Shown piece by piece: positions 55,037 to 63,360 of a stretch of 64,000 bases of DNA. Source of the DNA: Aldehydirespirator sp965116865. Lineage in GTDB: Bacteria; Actinomycetota; Acidimicrobiia; Acidimicrobiales; Aldehydirespiratoraceae. The DNA lies in assembly GCA_965116865.1 (NCBI GenBank), contig OZ220727.1, positions 744,001 to 808,000 on the forward strand. The letters run 5' to 3'. The position numbers and the translations under genes are program-made. Positions within the stretch are counted from its first letter, which is position 1. Every line of letters begins with the position of its first letter. The notes below the pieces were generated by a model. It was not told where the DNA came from. It worked only from the letters and a program-made list of their open reading frames with translations, and did no database searches.

Positions 55037-55423
55037 CTACTGAGGGGGCGGCAGCAGCGTGTACGGGACGACTGTCACGGGTCCCGCGTCGATGCGGGCC
55101 CGGGCTTCGACAGTGCCGTAGTCGACGAACTCGAGCTCGGCTCGGACCAGTCGATAGTTGAACTTCCCCGGCTCCACCTGCAGCGGCTGCACGTTGCGGG
55201 CGATCCGCTCCCCGGATCGGAAGTAGGCGACCTCGAGAGCCCCGGCGCCGGGCTCGTCGGGAGCACAGCGCACGATCACCACCAGATGGGGGGCCCACAC
55301 CAGCGGCAGTTCCGCGGGGGCGGCCGCCGAGAACTGCACGCCGGTCAGGTCGATGCGGGTAGAGGGTCCCGGCGCCTCCCGGAGCTGGATGTCGTCGATG
55401 AACAGGGCGGCCACGATGTCCAT
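55037..55423 (-). CDS. Conserved protein of unknown function
   Basis: A 128-residue protein predicted to be one beta-sandwich: VAALFIDDIQLRE, LPLVWAPHLVVIVRC, ALEVAYFRSGERIAR, RLVRAELEFVDYGTVEARAR. There is no signal peptide or membrane helix. The pattern recalls the DUF6941-like group, but I cannot confirm it. ATG 55423 lies 6 nt from TAGGAT (55435-55430), a leaderless start. Confidence 0.65.
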   Translation of the reverse strand: MDIVAALFIDDIQLREAPGPSTRIDLTGVQFSAAAPAELPLVWAPHLVVIVRCAPDEPGAGALEVAYFRSGERIARNVQPLQVEPGKFNYRLVRAELEFVDYGTVEARARIDAGPVTVVPYTLLPPPQ

Positions 55424-55591
55424 GCGGCGATCCTACCGAGTTCCCCGTGGCGGCAGGAGAGTCGGCTCACGTCGGCCTGCGCGCCGCGCCGACGTGAGCC
55501 GCGGACTGCTGGCCGCTCGGGCCGCAGCCGCGCCGAGCCTTCGGCCGAGCCCGGGCGCAGGCGCCTGTCCCGTCTGCCCGCATCGGCGGCG

Positions 55592-55597
55592 TACCAT
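55592..55597 (+). promoter_or_regulatory. -10 box for leaderless PBP4-type gene
   Basis: TACCAT, 7 nt before ATG 55605; it rules against ATG 55596, which lies inside it. Confidence 0.5.
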
Positions 55598-55604
55598 GGC
55601 CGGG

Positions 55605-57185
55605 ATGCGTCGAATCCTGGTCTTGATCCTGCTGGCCGCGCTGGCGGCCACCGCGGTCGGGTCGTATGTCCAGGCGCGGCGCATCAACGCCGACTCCGAT
55701 CCGGGCTGGGCCTCCGACGTCGGCCCTCCGGAGATGGTGGTGTCCACACCGTTGCTGAACGTCCGCCGGACGCCGGCGTGGCTGTCGGGCCCGGTCACCG
55801 AGTCCCGCCTGTCCGAGCGGCTCTCGGAGGTGGCCGCGCTGCCCGTCGCTCCGCCGCAGACGTGTCTGTCCGTCTATCGCAACGGCGAGCCCGTCATGAG
55901 CGAGCAGGCCGGGGTGCCGCTGGTGCCGTCCTCGCTTATGAAGATCGTCACTGCGGCCGTGATCCTGGAGACCGCGGGGCCCGAGGCCACCTTCACCACC
56001 GAGGCCTACGTGCGCGCCGCGGACCTCGGCTCGGCTTCCGGCGGGGTGCTCGAGGGCGACATCCATCTGGTCGGACGGGGCGATCCCGTCCTGTCGACGC
56101 TCTCCTACATCGGTCGCTTCCCCGAGCCCGTGGCCTACACCGACTTCACGGATCTTGCCGTGCAGGCCGCGGCGAGCCTGCGTGGTCGGGGCATCTCGGT
56201 AGTGGATGGCGGCGTGCTCGCCGACGAGTCGCGGTTCCCGGAAGCCGAGCGGGACTACACCAGCCACCTCGTGCAGCCCGACGACCTGCCCATCTGGAAG
56301 CAGTCCTACGTCAACAGCAACAGGGTGGGTCCGCTGTCCGCTCTGCTGCTCGACGACGGATACGTGTCCTTCCCGGCGTCGGCGGGCTACGCAGGCCGGC
56401 GGGAGAACGTGCGGGCAGCCGATCCCGCACTGCACGCAGCGGAGGTGCTGGACGGTCTGATCGAGGCCGCCGGCGTGCGGGTGGCGTCGGCGGCGGGCAA
56501 GGGCACTGCGCCGCCGTTGGAGGAGCTCCACTCGCTGGGCGCGGTCGAGTCGCCGCCGATGTCGGAGATAGTGGCTCGGATGCTGCGCCACTCCGACAAC
56601 ACCACTGCCGAGATGCTCCTCAAAGACATCGGAAGACGCTTCTCGGGCTCGGCCCGCGCCGAGGCGGCGGCCGACGTCCACGACGTGCTGGAGCGACTTC
56701 TGGGAGTCTCGACCGCCGGTACCGTCATCGCCGACGGCTCAGGACTGTCGCAATACAATCGTCTGACCTGCGACCTGGTCGTCGGACTGCTGATGAGCGC
56801 AGGCCCAGGCTCGCCTCTGGTGAGTGGTATGGCCGTCGTGGGGGAGAGCGGCACTCTGCGGGACTGCGAGGCGGATCCGCAGCCCTCCGGCGCCTCCGGT
56901 CCCGCCGACGGAGCTGCTCAGAGCCCGGTGTGGGCCATTGGCGGGACCCTCGACGACGTTTCGGCTCTGGCGGGGATGACGGTGGCCCGCAACGGCGATG
57001 TGCTCACGTTCGCTCTGATCTCCAATCGTGAGGGACTCATCTTCGATCTTGGCTTCTGCAACGACTTGCAGCGCGGCCTCATCGCTGCCGCGGCCGGCCA
57101 TCCGTACGGACCGTCCTCGGCCGACGTTCTGCTCCATCCTGCGCCGCCGAGGAGACCGGTGGCCGGTGTCGGCGCCGGCCGGTGA
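55605..57185 (+). CDS. PBP4-type D-alanyl-D-alanine carboxypeptidase, KTG box lost
   Basis: A 526-residue exported protein of peptidase family S13. An N-terminal membrane helix (ILVLILLAALAATAVGSYV) is a signal or anchor. The SxxK motif is PSSLMK, the SxN motif is RHSDNTTAE, and other S13 markers are LVGRGDPVLS and DGSGLSQYNRLT. Where family members have the third motif KTGTL, this protein reads AIGGTLDDVSALAG, so Lys is Ile and Thr is Gly. Without that Lys normal peptidase activity is doubtful; it may be a pseudoenzyme that binds peptidoglycan. Start ATG 55605 follows its -10 box. Confidence 0.85.
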   Translation: MRRILVLILLAALAATAVGSYVQARRINADSDPGWASDVGPPEMVVSTPLLNVRRTPAWLSGPVTESRLSERLSEVAALPVAPPQTCLSVYRNGEPVMSEQAGVPLVPSSLMKIVTAAVILETAGPEATFTTEAYVRAADLGSASGGVLEGDIHLVGRGDPVLSTLSYIGRFPEPVAYTDFTDLAVQAAASLRGRGISVVDGGVLADESRFPEAERDYTSHLVQPDDLPIWKQSYVNSNRVGPLSALLLDDGYVSFPASAGYAGRRENVRAADPALHAAEVLDGLIEAAGVRVASAAGKGTAPPLEELHSLGAVESPPMSEIVARMLRHSDNTTAEMLLKDIGRRFSGSARAEAAADVHDVLERLLGVSTAGTVIADGSGLSQYNRLTCDLVVGLLMSAGPGSPLVSGMAVVGESGTLRDCEADPQPSGASGPADGAAQSPVWAIGGTLDDVSALAGMTVARNGDVLTFALISNREGLIFDLGFCNDLQRGLIAAAAGHPYGPSSADVLLHPAPPRRPVAGVGAGR

Positions 57186-57280
57186 GCGGCCGACACTCCG
57201 TCCGGCGCCGCTGGAGGCTTGGATCGGGCCCGGCGCCGGGTAGCGTGAAGGCTCGCCGATAGGGGCCGGAGGGACCAGGT

Positions 57281-57580
57281 TTGGCACGCAGGCAGGGCGC
57301 AGCAGAGGTCGTCGACCTGATCAAGGACTACGCGCGCCAAGAGCTGCTCGGCCCGTTGCGGGGCGTCGGGCGATGGATGTCGATGGGTCTCGTCGGGAGC
57401 GTTGCACTGGTCGTGGGGGTGATCCTGCTCTTGCTGTCGCTGCTGCGGGCACTGCAGACCGAGACGGGGGGCGCCTTCGATGGGAACCTCTCCTGGATTC
57501 CGTATGTGATCGCCGTCGCCGCGCTCGCAGCGGTCGTCTTCCTGCTGTTGCGCCAGGTCGGCAAGCGAGGCCTGCGGTGA
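57281..57580 (+). CDS. Phage-holin-superfamily-III-like small membrane protein
   Basis: A 99-residue protein with an amphipathic start (VVDLIKDYARQELLGPLRGV) and two membrane helices (SMGLVGSVALVVGVILLLLS and WIPYVIAVAALAAVVFLLL). This is the layout of the YqjE/holin III-like proteins that occur with two other small membrane proteins in actinobacteria. TTG 57281 is preceded by GGAGGG. First gene of a three-gene operon. Confidence 0.7.
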   Translation: MARRQGAAEVVDLIKDYARQELLGPLRGVGRWMSMGLVGSVALVVGVILLLLSLLRALQTETGGAFDGNLSWIPYVIAVAALAAVVFLLLRQVGKRGLR

Positions 57581-57789
57581 CCGCGGAGTCGGACCGGATC
57601 ACCCGCGACTCTCTCGAGGGCGCCCTGCGCGACCTTCAAGCCGACATCGACCGGGACGCCCAGCCGCTCCTCGTGAAGGTGGCCTACGGAGCGGCCGCGG
57701 CGGCGTTCGCCTTGATCTGCGCCGCCTATCTGCTGGGCCGCAGGGCCGGCCGGCTTCGCACGACAGTCGTCGAGGTCAGGCGCGTCTGA
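57577..57789 (+). CDS. Small single-pass membrane protein
   Basis: A 70-residue protein. GTG 57577 overlaps the stop of the previous gene (GTGA). A soluble helical half (DRITRDSLEGALRDLQADID) precedes one membrane helix (VAYGAAAAAFALICAAYLLG) and a basic tail. It resembles actinobacterial DUF3618-like proteins in layout; not confirmed. Confidence 0.65.
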   Translation: MTAESDRITRDSLEGALRDLQADIDRDAQPLLVKVAYGAAAAAFALICAAYLLGRRAGRLRTTVVEVRRV

Positions 57790-57792
57790 GCG

Positions 57793-58152
57793 ATGGAGCT
57801 GATCGGCGGCAGAGTGGCCGGAGCCTGGTTCTCGCGTCAGGCGGTGCGCCGCGGACTGCTCGGCAGCTCGCGCCTGTGGCTGGCGGCTTTCGTCGCGCGT
57901 GGCGTGCTCAAGCTGGCCCGCCGGGCGGTTGGGTCCCGCAGGCCCGCGACGGTGCTGGAGGAGCGGCTCGAGCCCGGCGCACGAATCGAGGTCCGGCACT
58001 TCGGAGCGAGCGAGAACAGGCGCGACCCCTCAGCGTCGCGCCGGTCCCGCTCTCCTGCGGTGCGCGCACAGGCCGATCGGGCTACGGCCTCGTACGTACG
58101 GGCCGCGCCGCTCCGCCTGTTTGCTCGGTCCGCAGGGAAGGGCCGCGCCTGA
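57793..58152 (+). CDS. Small basic protein, third member of membrane operon
   Basis: A 119-residue protein 3 nt after the previous gene. A weakly hydrophobic N-terminal half (SRLWLAAFVARGVLKLARRA) precedes VLEERLEPGARIEVRHFG. The rest is very Arg/Ser/Ala-rich. Function unknown. Confidence 0.6.
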   Translation: MELIGGRVAGAWFSRQAVRRGLLGSSRLWLAAFVARGVLKLARRAVGSRRPATVLEERLEPGARIEVRHFGASENRRDPSASRRSRSPAVRAQADRATASYVRAAPLRLFARSAGKGRA

Positions 58153-58186
58153 GCCCGGCTCCGCCCGGCCTCGCCAAGCTGGTCCG

Positions 58187-58429
58187 ATGCGAGTCGTTCT
58201 GCGCAACCCGACCACTGAGATCGATGTCGAGGGTCCGATGACGGTGCATGCCCTGTTGCGTCGCCTGCATCTGAACCGGGAGTCCCACCTGGTGATCTGC
58301 GACGGCGAACTGGTCGCGGGCGACCGCATGCTCCCGGCTGAGTCCTCGGTGGAGATCCGCAGCGTCATCTCGGGCGGCGCGGGGGCGGTGGCAGGCAGTG
58401 GTCGCCGGGAGCGGGGAGCGTCCCGGTGA
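58187..58429 (+). CDS. ttuB: Ubiquitin-like sulfur carrier, TtuB/ThiS/MoaD type
   Basis: An 80-residue beta-grasp protein. The fold is read from VVLRNPTTEIDVEGPMTVHA, LLRRLHLNRES and VEIRSVISGG. In sulfur carriers the chain normally ends in Gly-Gly, which is thiocarboxylated; here Gly63-Gly64 is followed by 16 more residues (AGAVAGSGRRERGASR). Either the tail is cut off or the protein is activated differently. The stop overlaps the GTG of the PP-loop thiolase gene (GTGA), so it should be its sulfur donor for tRNA 2-thiolation. The symbol is by context. Confidence 0.7.
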   Translation: MRVVLRNPTTEIDVEGPMTVHALLRRLHLNRESHLVICDGELVAGDRMLPAESSVEIRSVISGGAGAVAGSGRRERGASR

Positions 58430-59364
58430 AGTGCCGTGTGTGCCGCGGTCCGGCGGTGATCGACATCCGGCGCCACAACGCCAACTTCTGCCGGGAGCAC
58501 TTCCTGCGGCTGTGCCGCGACCAGGTCGACAAGGCCATCCGCCGCTTCGGCATGCTCGAGGCCGGCGAGCGGGTGCTGGTGGCCGTCTCCGGCGGCAAGG
58601 ACAGCCTGGCCCTGTGGGACATCGTCTCGGATCTGGGCTACTCGGCCGACGGGCTTTACCTCGGCCTGGGCATCGGGGAGTACAGCGAGGAGTCCGCAGG
58701 CTGCGCCCGCCGCTACGCGGAGGCCCGGGGTCTCACCCTCCACACTGTCGATCTGCCGTCGGAGCACGGATTCAACGTCCCCGAGGGCGCCCGGGCCGCC
58801 CGCAGAGCGCCCTGCTCGGCGTGCGGTCTGTCCAAGCGGCACCTCTTCGACGAGGCGGCACGACGCGGCGGCTACGACGCTCTCGCCACTGGCCACAACC
58901 TCGACGACGAGGCGGCGGTGCTGATGGGCAACACCCTTCGGTGGCAGACCGACTATCTGGGTCGCCAGCTGCCCGTGCTGGAGGCCCGGGACGGCTTTCC
59001 GCGCAAGGTCAAGCCTCTGGTCCGCCTCAGTGAGCGCGAGACGGCGGCCTACTGCCTGTTGAGGGGGATCGACTACATCGTCGAGGAATGCCCCATGGCG
59101 GCGGGCAACAAGCATCTCGCCTACAAGGCCGCCCTAAACGATATCGAGGTTCAGTCGCCCGGCGCCAAACACGACTTCTATTTCGGGTTCCTCGACAGGG
59201 CCTCGGAGCGCTTCCGGGCCCAGGCCGAGCGTGACCGGGGCGACCTGGCGCCCTGCGAGCGGTGCGGATCGCCCACCGACGCAGGCGTGTGCGCCTTCTG
59301 CCGCCTGACCGAGCGGGCGACGGCCCCGGCGCCGGTCCGCTTCTCCGGGCGCGTCCGCCCATGA
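58426..59364 (+). CDS. ttuA: TtuA-type tRNA 2-thiolation enzyme
   Basis: A 312-residue ATP pyrophosphatase. N-terminal zinc site CRVC...CREH, PP-loop VSGGKDSLALWDI, an iron-sulfur-type pair in APCSACGLSKR, ATGHNLDDEAAVLMGN, and C-terminal zinc knuckle CERCGSPTDAG with CAFC. TtuA makes 2-thioribothymidine at tRNA position 54 with sulfur from TtuB; the related TtcA and NcsA target other positions. The adjoining Ub-like gene and the m1A58 methylase downstream favour TtuA. Start GTG 58426. Confidence 0.85.
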   Translation: MKCRVCRGPAVIDIRRHNANFCREHFLRLCRDQVDKAIRRFGMLEAGERVLVAVSGGKDSLALWDIVSDLGYSADGLYLGLGIGEYSEESAGCARRYAEARGLTLHTVDLPSEHGFNVPEGARAARRAPCSACGLSKRHLFDEAARRGGYDALATGHNLDDEAAVLMGNTLRWQTDYLGRQLPVLEARDGFPRKVKPLVRLSERETAAYCLLRGIDYIVEECPMAAGNKHLAYKAALNDIEVQSPGAKHDFYFGFLDRASERFRAQAERDRGDLAPCERCGSPTDAGVCAFCRLTERATAPAPVRFSGRVRP

Positions 59365-59395
59365 CCGCAGGACGCTCGTCGGAGCGCTGCAGTCC

Positions 59396-60172
59396 GTGAA
59401 GAGGGGACCGTTCGAGGCGGGTGAGCCGGTCCTGCTCATCGACCGCAAGCGCCGCCGCTACCTGGTGGATCTGGCCGCCGGCCGCGAGTTCCACACCCAT
59501 GCCGGCGTCGTCGCCCACGACGACATCATCGGTTCCGACGAGGGCGTGCACCTCAAGTCGTCGCGCAACGCCGTGTTCTTGGCCCTGAGACCCACCCTGG
59601 CCGACGCGGTGCTCAAGATGCCCCGTGGGGCGCAGGTGGTGTACCCCAAGGACACCGGCGCGATCCTCGTGCAGGCCGACGTCTGTCCGGGCGCGCGGGT
59701 GTTGGAGGCCGGAGTGGGGTCGGGTGCGCTGTCGATGGCGCTGCTGCGGGCGCGGGCGGTGGTGTCGGGTTACGAGCGGCGCGAGGACTTCCTGGCCCGG
59801 GCCCGGGAGAACGTTGAGCGCTTCTGCGGCGCCGAGGCGCTGGAGAGGTACCGCACCGAGGTTCGCGACGTCTACGACGGCATCACCGAGATCGGCCTCG
59901 ACCGGGTGGTGCTCGACCTGCCCGAGCCCTGGCGGGTGGTGTCCCACGCGGCGGCGGCGCTGCGCCCGGGCGGAATCCTGCTGGCGTACGTGCCGAGCAT
60001 CGTGCAGGTCCAGCGGCTGCGCCAGGCCTTGGAGGACTCGCCTTTCGGCTTGCACGACACCATCGAGGTGCTGCATCGGGGTTGGCACGTCGAGGGCGAT
60101 GCGGTGCGCCCCAACCACCGCATGGTGGCCCACACCGGCTTCCTGACGGTCAGCCGGCTCACTGCTTCGTGA
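59396..60172 (+). CDS. trmI: tRNA (adenine(58)-N1)-methyltransferase
   Basis: A 258-residue SAM methyltransferase that makes m1A58 in the tRNA T-loop, working as a tetramer. An N-terminal beta domain (VLLIDRKRRRYLVDLAAGRE) precedes QVVYPKDTGAILVQADV and the SAM site VLEAGVGSGALSMAL, then DRVVLDLPEPWRVV and ILLAYVPSIVQVQRL. Length is normal. GTG 59396 is 31 nt after ttuA. Its neighbourhood with the proteasome ATPase is conserved in actinobacteria. Confidence 0.95.
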   Translation: MKRGPFEAGEPVLLIDRKRRRYLVDLAAGREFHTHAGVVAHDDIIGSDEGVHLKSSRNAVFLALRPTLADAVLKMPRGAQVVYPKDTGAILVQADVCPGARVLEAGVGSGALSMALLRARAVVSGYERREDFLARARENVERFCGAEALERYRTEVRDVYDGITEIGLDRVVLDLPEPWRVVSHAAAALRPGGILLAYVPSIVQVQRLRQALEDSPFGLHDTIEVLHRGWHVEGDAVRPNHRMVAHTGFLTVSRLTAS

Positions 60173-61029
60173 CACGGCCCGGGCGGTGGCGCGTCTTCGG
60201 AGCGCTAGCCGCTCTCCTTGTCGTCGCGTTGGGCGTGGCGCTGGCCGTCGCGGCCGTCTGGTGGAGTTGGGCGGTGCCCGGCTCCCCCGAGTCCGTGTCC
60301 ACGCCGAGCGACCCCGACGCGGTGCCCGATCCCGGCAAGATGCCGTCCCGTCTGCCGCTGGACGACCCGCCCGATCCGGGCCCCGTGCCCGACGATCACG
60401 GCATCCCGGAAGCGGACTTGGCCGCCGCGGTGGCTTCATCGGTCAGGGTGTCGGCGCCGGCGTGCCGGGGGATCGTGAGCGAGGGCAGCGGCTTCGCGGT
60501 CGGCGACGGCGACCTCGTCGTGACCATCGCGCACCTGATGGTGGGCATGGCGGAGCCCGAGGTCGAGCTGGCTGACGGCCGCAAGCTGGCCGGGGTGTTG
60601 GTGGCCTTCGACCCGGTCGACGACCTGGCCGTGCTGAGGGTGCCTGGCGCGGGCCTGGCGCCCCTCCCGCTCAGCGAAGCCGCTCCCGACGGGACGCTGG
60701 GCGCGGTGCTGGCCTGGGAGGCGGAGGGCGCGCCCGACCCTACGCCGTTCCGCATCGACCGGCCGGTGACGGTACGCACCGAGCCGGTGGGCGGGGGCGA
60801 CAGGATCGAGCGGCCCTCGTGGCTGCTGGCCGCTGACACCGAGGCGGGCGATTCCGGCGCTGCGCTCGTGGCCGAACTGGAAGGACGCATCACCGCGGTG
60901 GGCGTGGCCTGGGGCGCCTCCCGGCGCGGGGGAGCCGGGGTGGCCTATGCCACCAGGTCCGGCGCGGTGGAGGCGCTGCTGGCGTCGTCCGACCTCGAGG
61001 AGCCGGCAGCGGTCGTCGGCTGCGGCTGA
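60169..61029 (+). CDS. Membrane-anchored trypsin-like serine protease
   Basis: A 286-residue protein; GTG 60169 overlaps the trmI stop. A membrane helix (FGALAALLVVALGVALAVAA) is followed by a Pro/Asp-rich linker and a chymotrypsin-fold domain: GSGFAVGDGDLVVTIAHLM (His), DPVDDLAVLRVP (Asp), and DTEAGDSGAALV (Ser in GDSG). All three catalytic residues are present. The topology resembles MarP and HtrA-like proteases without PDZ. The role is unknown; it may process envelope proteins under stress. Confidence 0.8.
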   Translation: MTRPGRWRVFGALAALLVVALGVALAVAAVWWSWAVPGSPESVSTPSDPDAVPDPGKMPSRLPLDDPPDPGPVPDDHGIPEADLAAAVASSVRVSAPACRGIVSEGSGFAVGDGDLVVTIAHLMVGMAEPEVELADGRKLAGVLVAFDPVDDLAVLRVPGAGLAPLPLSEAAPDGTLGAVLAWEAEGAPDPTPFRIDRPVTVRTEPVGGGDRIERPSWLLAADTEAGDSGAALVAELEGRITAVGVAWGASRRGGAGVAYATRSGAVEALLASSDLEEPAAVVGCG

Positions 61030-61059
61030 CACCGCTCGACGCCGCTCACCGCCGCGGCG

Positions 61060-61293
61060 TCACACCTCGATGAAGATGCACTCCCCGGGGCATTCCTCGG
61101 CCGACTCGATCACGGCTTCCTCCTGACCGGCGGGAACGTTGGCCAAACCGTCCGGCCCGCCTGGCTCGGAGAAGACGTTGCCGTCCTCCACGACGTACGC
61201 GAGCCCGTCGTCGAGGAGGGTGAAGACGTCGGGGGCGATCTCCTCGCACAGTCCGTCCCCCGTGCACAAGTCCTGATCAATCCAGACCTTCAT
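61060..61293 (-). CDS. Ferredoxin, single 3Fe-4S/4Fe-4S cluster
   Basis: A 77-residue ferredoxin. Cys are in DLCTGDGLCEEIAPDVF (Cys-x5-Cys) and EECPGECIFIE (Cys-Pro-x2-Cys). The spacing is that of small ferredoxins that feed cytochrome P450s and other oxidoreductases, with a 3Fe-4S cluster more likely because a Cys is missing from the first motif. An acidic insert separates the halves. No redox partner lies nearby. Confidence 0.9.
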   Translation of the reverse strand: MKVWIDQDLCTGDGLCEEIAPDVFTLLDDGLAYVVEDGNVFSEPGGPDGLANVPAGQEEAVIESAEECPGECIFIEV

Positions 61294-61576
61294 GTCGGCA
61301 GCGTCACCTCTCTTCAGTGGGTCTCTGTGTGGGCCAGGCCCGACTCAGTGCGAGCAGCCCGTGGCAGTGCGGCTCCTGACGGCAGCATAGCGGCTGCCGG
61401 CTCCAAACATTGCCGATGTCTCGGGCTGCTGCCAACCTCCGCGTCCGCGCATACGCACAGTCCACGCCTGCGTCCGCCTGGAAGTCGAGGTTCGAATCCG
61501 CGTCCGCGCATATACGCACAGTCCGACGCTGGTGCGGTCTAGGGTGACGTCCTACCCGCCAACCGACGGTCAGCAC
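61294..61576. other. Intergenic region with a direct repeat, upstream of arc
   Basis: CGCGTCCGCGCATACGCACA (61441) recurs with a 2-nt insertion at 61500, 59 nt later. One possible -10 (TAGGGT, about 61541-61546) lies ahead of the arc Shine-Dalgarno. A GTTCGAATCC word resembles a tRNA T-loop but no tRNA folds here. Confidence 0.45.
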
Positions 61577-61582
61577 AGGAGG
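61577..61582 (+). promoter_or_regulatory. Consensus Shine-Dalgarno of arc
   Basis: AGGAGG, 7 nt before GTG 61590. It is notable because many neighbours have no leader at all. Confidence 0.7.
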
Positions 61583-61589
61583 TTGAGCC

Positions 61590-63344
61590 GTGAGCGAGGC
61601 AGGCAGCAGCGATTCGGCAAGAGAGTTGGAGCGACTGCGCAGGCTCGCGTCCGGGCTCGAGAGCGAGGTCGCCTCCCTGCGGCGACGCCTGCACGAAGCG
61701 CCCAAGAGGGTGCGGGTGCTCGAGGAGCGGCTTGCCGACACGAAGGGCCGCCTCGCCCAGGCCGTGTCGCAGAACGAGCGCCTCACAGCCATGCTGCGCG
61801 ACGCGCGCGAGCACATCGGCTCGCTGCGCGAGGAAGTCGAGAAGCTCACCCAGCCGCCCAGCGGCTACGGCACCGTGCTCGGATGCAACGACGACGGCAC
61901 GGCGGACGTGCGGGCCGGGGGCCGCAAGATGCGGGTCGCGGTCCACCCCGAGCTTGCCGACGACCTCAAGGCCGGCGAGGAGGTCGCACTCAACGAGTCG
62001 TTCAGCGTGGTGCTGGCCCGTCGGCCGGACCGCACCGGCGACGTGGCCACCGTCAAGGAACTGCTGCCGGGCGGCGACCGGGCCGTGGTGCGGGGCCGCG
62101 CCGACGAGGAGCGGGTCGTCGAGCTCAGCGCGGTGGTGTCGGCAGGGCCGGTCCGCGGCGGCGACAACGTGCTGATCGACGCTTCGGGCGATCTGGTCAT
62201 CGAGCGCCTGCCCCGCCCGGAGGTGGAGGACCTCATCCTGGAGGAGGTGCCCGACACCTGCTACGAGGACGTCGGAGGCCTCGACGCCCAGATCGAGCAG
62301 ATCACCGACGCGGTGGAGCTGCCGTTCGTGCACCACACCCTGTTCGCCGAGTACGACCTGCCGGCGCCCAAGGGGGTGCTGCTCTACGGCCCGCCCGGAT
62401 GCGGCAAGACCCTCATCGCCAAAGCTGTGGCCAACAGCCTGGCCGGCAAGGTGTCGGAGCTCTCGGGCGACGCCCGGGCCCGCAGCTTCTTCCTGAACAT
62501 CAAAGGTCCCGAACTGCTCAACAAGTACGTCGGCGAGACGGAGCGGCAGATCCGCCTGGTGTTCCAGCGGGCCCGGGAGAAGAGCGAGCAGGGCTGGCCC
62601 GTCATCGTCTTCTTCGACGAGATGGAGTCGCTGTTCCGCACGCGGGGCTCGGGGATCAGCTCCGACATCGAGTCGACGATCGTCCCGCAGCTGCTGGCCG
62701 AGATCGACGGTGTGGAGGCCCTGCGCAACGTCATCGTGATCGGGGCCTCCAACCGCGAGGATCTTATCGACCCGGCCATCCTGCGTCCCGGCCGTCTCGA
62801 CGTGAAGATCAAGATCGAGCGGCCCGACGCCGAGGCGGCTGCGTCCATCTTCGGCCGCTACCTGATGCCGAGCCTGCCGATCGCTGCCGAGATGGTGGAC
62901 GCCGTCGGCGGCGGCGACCCCGACAAGGCGGTGCGGGGCATGATCGAGCAGACTGTCGAGGACATGTACCGGCCCGCGGACGCCAACCGGTTCTTGGAGG
63001 TCACCTACCAGAACGGCGACAAGGAGGTCATGTACTTCCGGGACTTCGCCTCGGGGGCGATGATCGAGAACGTGGTCCGGCGAGCCAAGAAGCTGGCCAT
63101 CAAGCGGGAGATCGTCGGCGGGACGAGGGGCATCATGACCGCCGACCTGCTCGCCTCGGTGCGCCAGGAGTTCAAGGAGCACGAGGACCTGCCCAACACC
63201 ACCAACCCCGACGACTGGGCCCGGATCTCGGGCAAGAAGGGCGAGCCGATCGTGTTCGTGCGCACGCTCGTGGCGAGCGACGAGGAGGACAGTGCCTCCG
63301 GTGGCCGCTCCATCGAGAGGGTGCAGACCGGCCAGTACCTGTAG
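61590..63344 (+). CDS. arc: Proteasome-associated AAA ATPase (ARC/Mpa)
   Basis: A 584-residue hexameric unfoldase that recognises Pup-tagged proteins and feeds them to the 20S proteasome. An N-terminal coiled coil (about 8-95, binding Pup) leads to two OB domains (about 96-245), then the AAA module with Walker A YGPPGCGKTLIAKA, Walker B VIVFFDEMESLF, the pore-loop region NKYVGETERQIRLVF, and arginine finger LRPGRLDVKI. It ends in Gln-Tyr-Leu (TGQYL), the docking signal for the proteasome. pup, dop and prcBA would usually follow but do not; they must lie elsewhere. Confidence 0.97.
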   Translation: MSEAGSSDSARELERLRRLASGLESEVASLRRRLHEAPKRVRVLEERLADTKGRLAQAVSQNERLTAMLRDAREHIGSLREEVEKLTQPPSGYGTVLGCNDDGTADVRAGGRKMRVAVHPELADDLKAGEEVALNESFSVVLARRPDRTGDVATVKELLPGGDRAVVRGRADEERVVELSAVVSAGPVRGGDNVLIDASGDLVIERLPRPEVEDLILEEVPDTCYEDVGGLDAQIEQITDAVELPFVHHTLFAEYDLPAPKGVLLYGPPGCGKTLIAKAVANSLAGKVSELSGDARARSFFLNIKGPELLNKYVGETERQIRLVFQRAREKSEQGWPVIVFFDEMESLFRTRGSGISSDIESTIVPQLLAEIDGVEALRNVIVIGASNREDLIDPAILRPGRLDVKIKIERPDAEAAASIFGRYLMPSLPIAAEMVDAVGGGDPDKAVRGMIEQTVEDMYRPADANRFLEVTYQNGDKEVMYFRDFASGAMIENVVRRAKKLAIKREIVGGTRGIMTADLLASVRQEFKEHEDLPNTTNPDDWARISGKKGEPIVFVRTLVASDEEDSASGGRSIERVQTGQYL

Positions 63345-63360
63345 CGGGACCGCGCTTGCG

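Noticed and set aside
61441..61525. A tRNA gene around GGTTCGAATCC
   Set aside because: The T-arm has a mismatch, and no matching 5' acceptor strand or anticodon arm lies within 90 nt.
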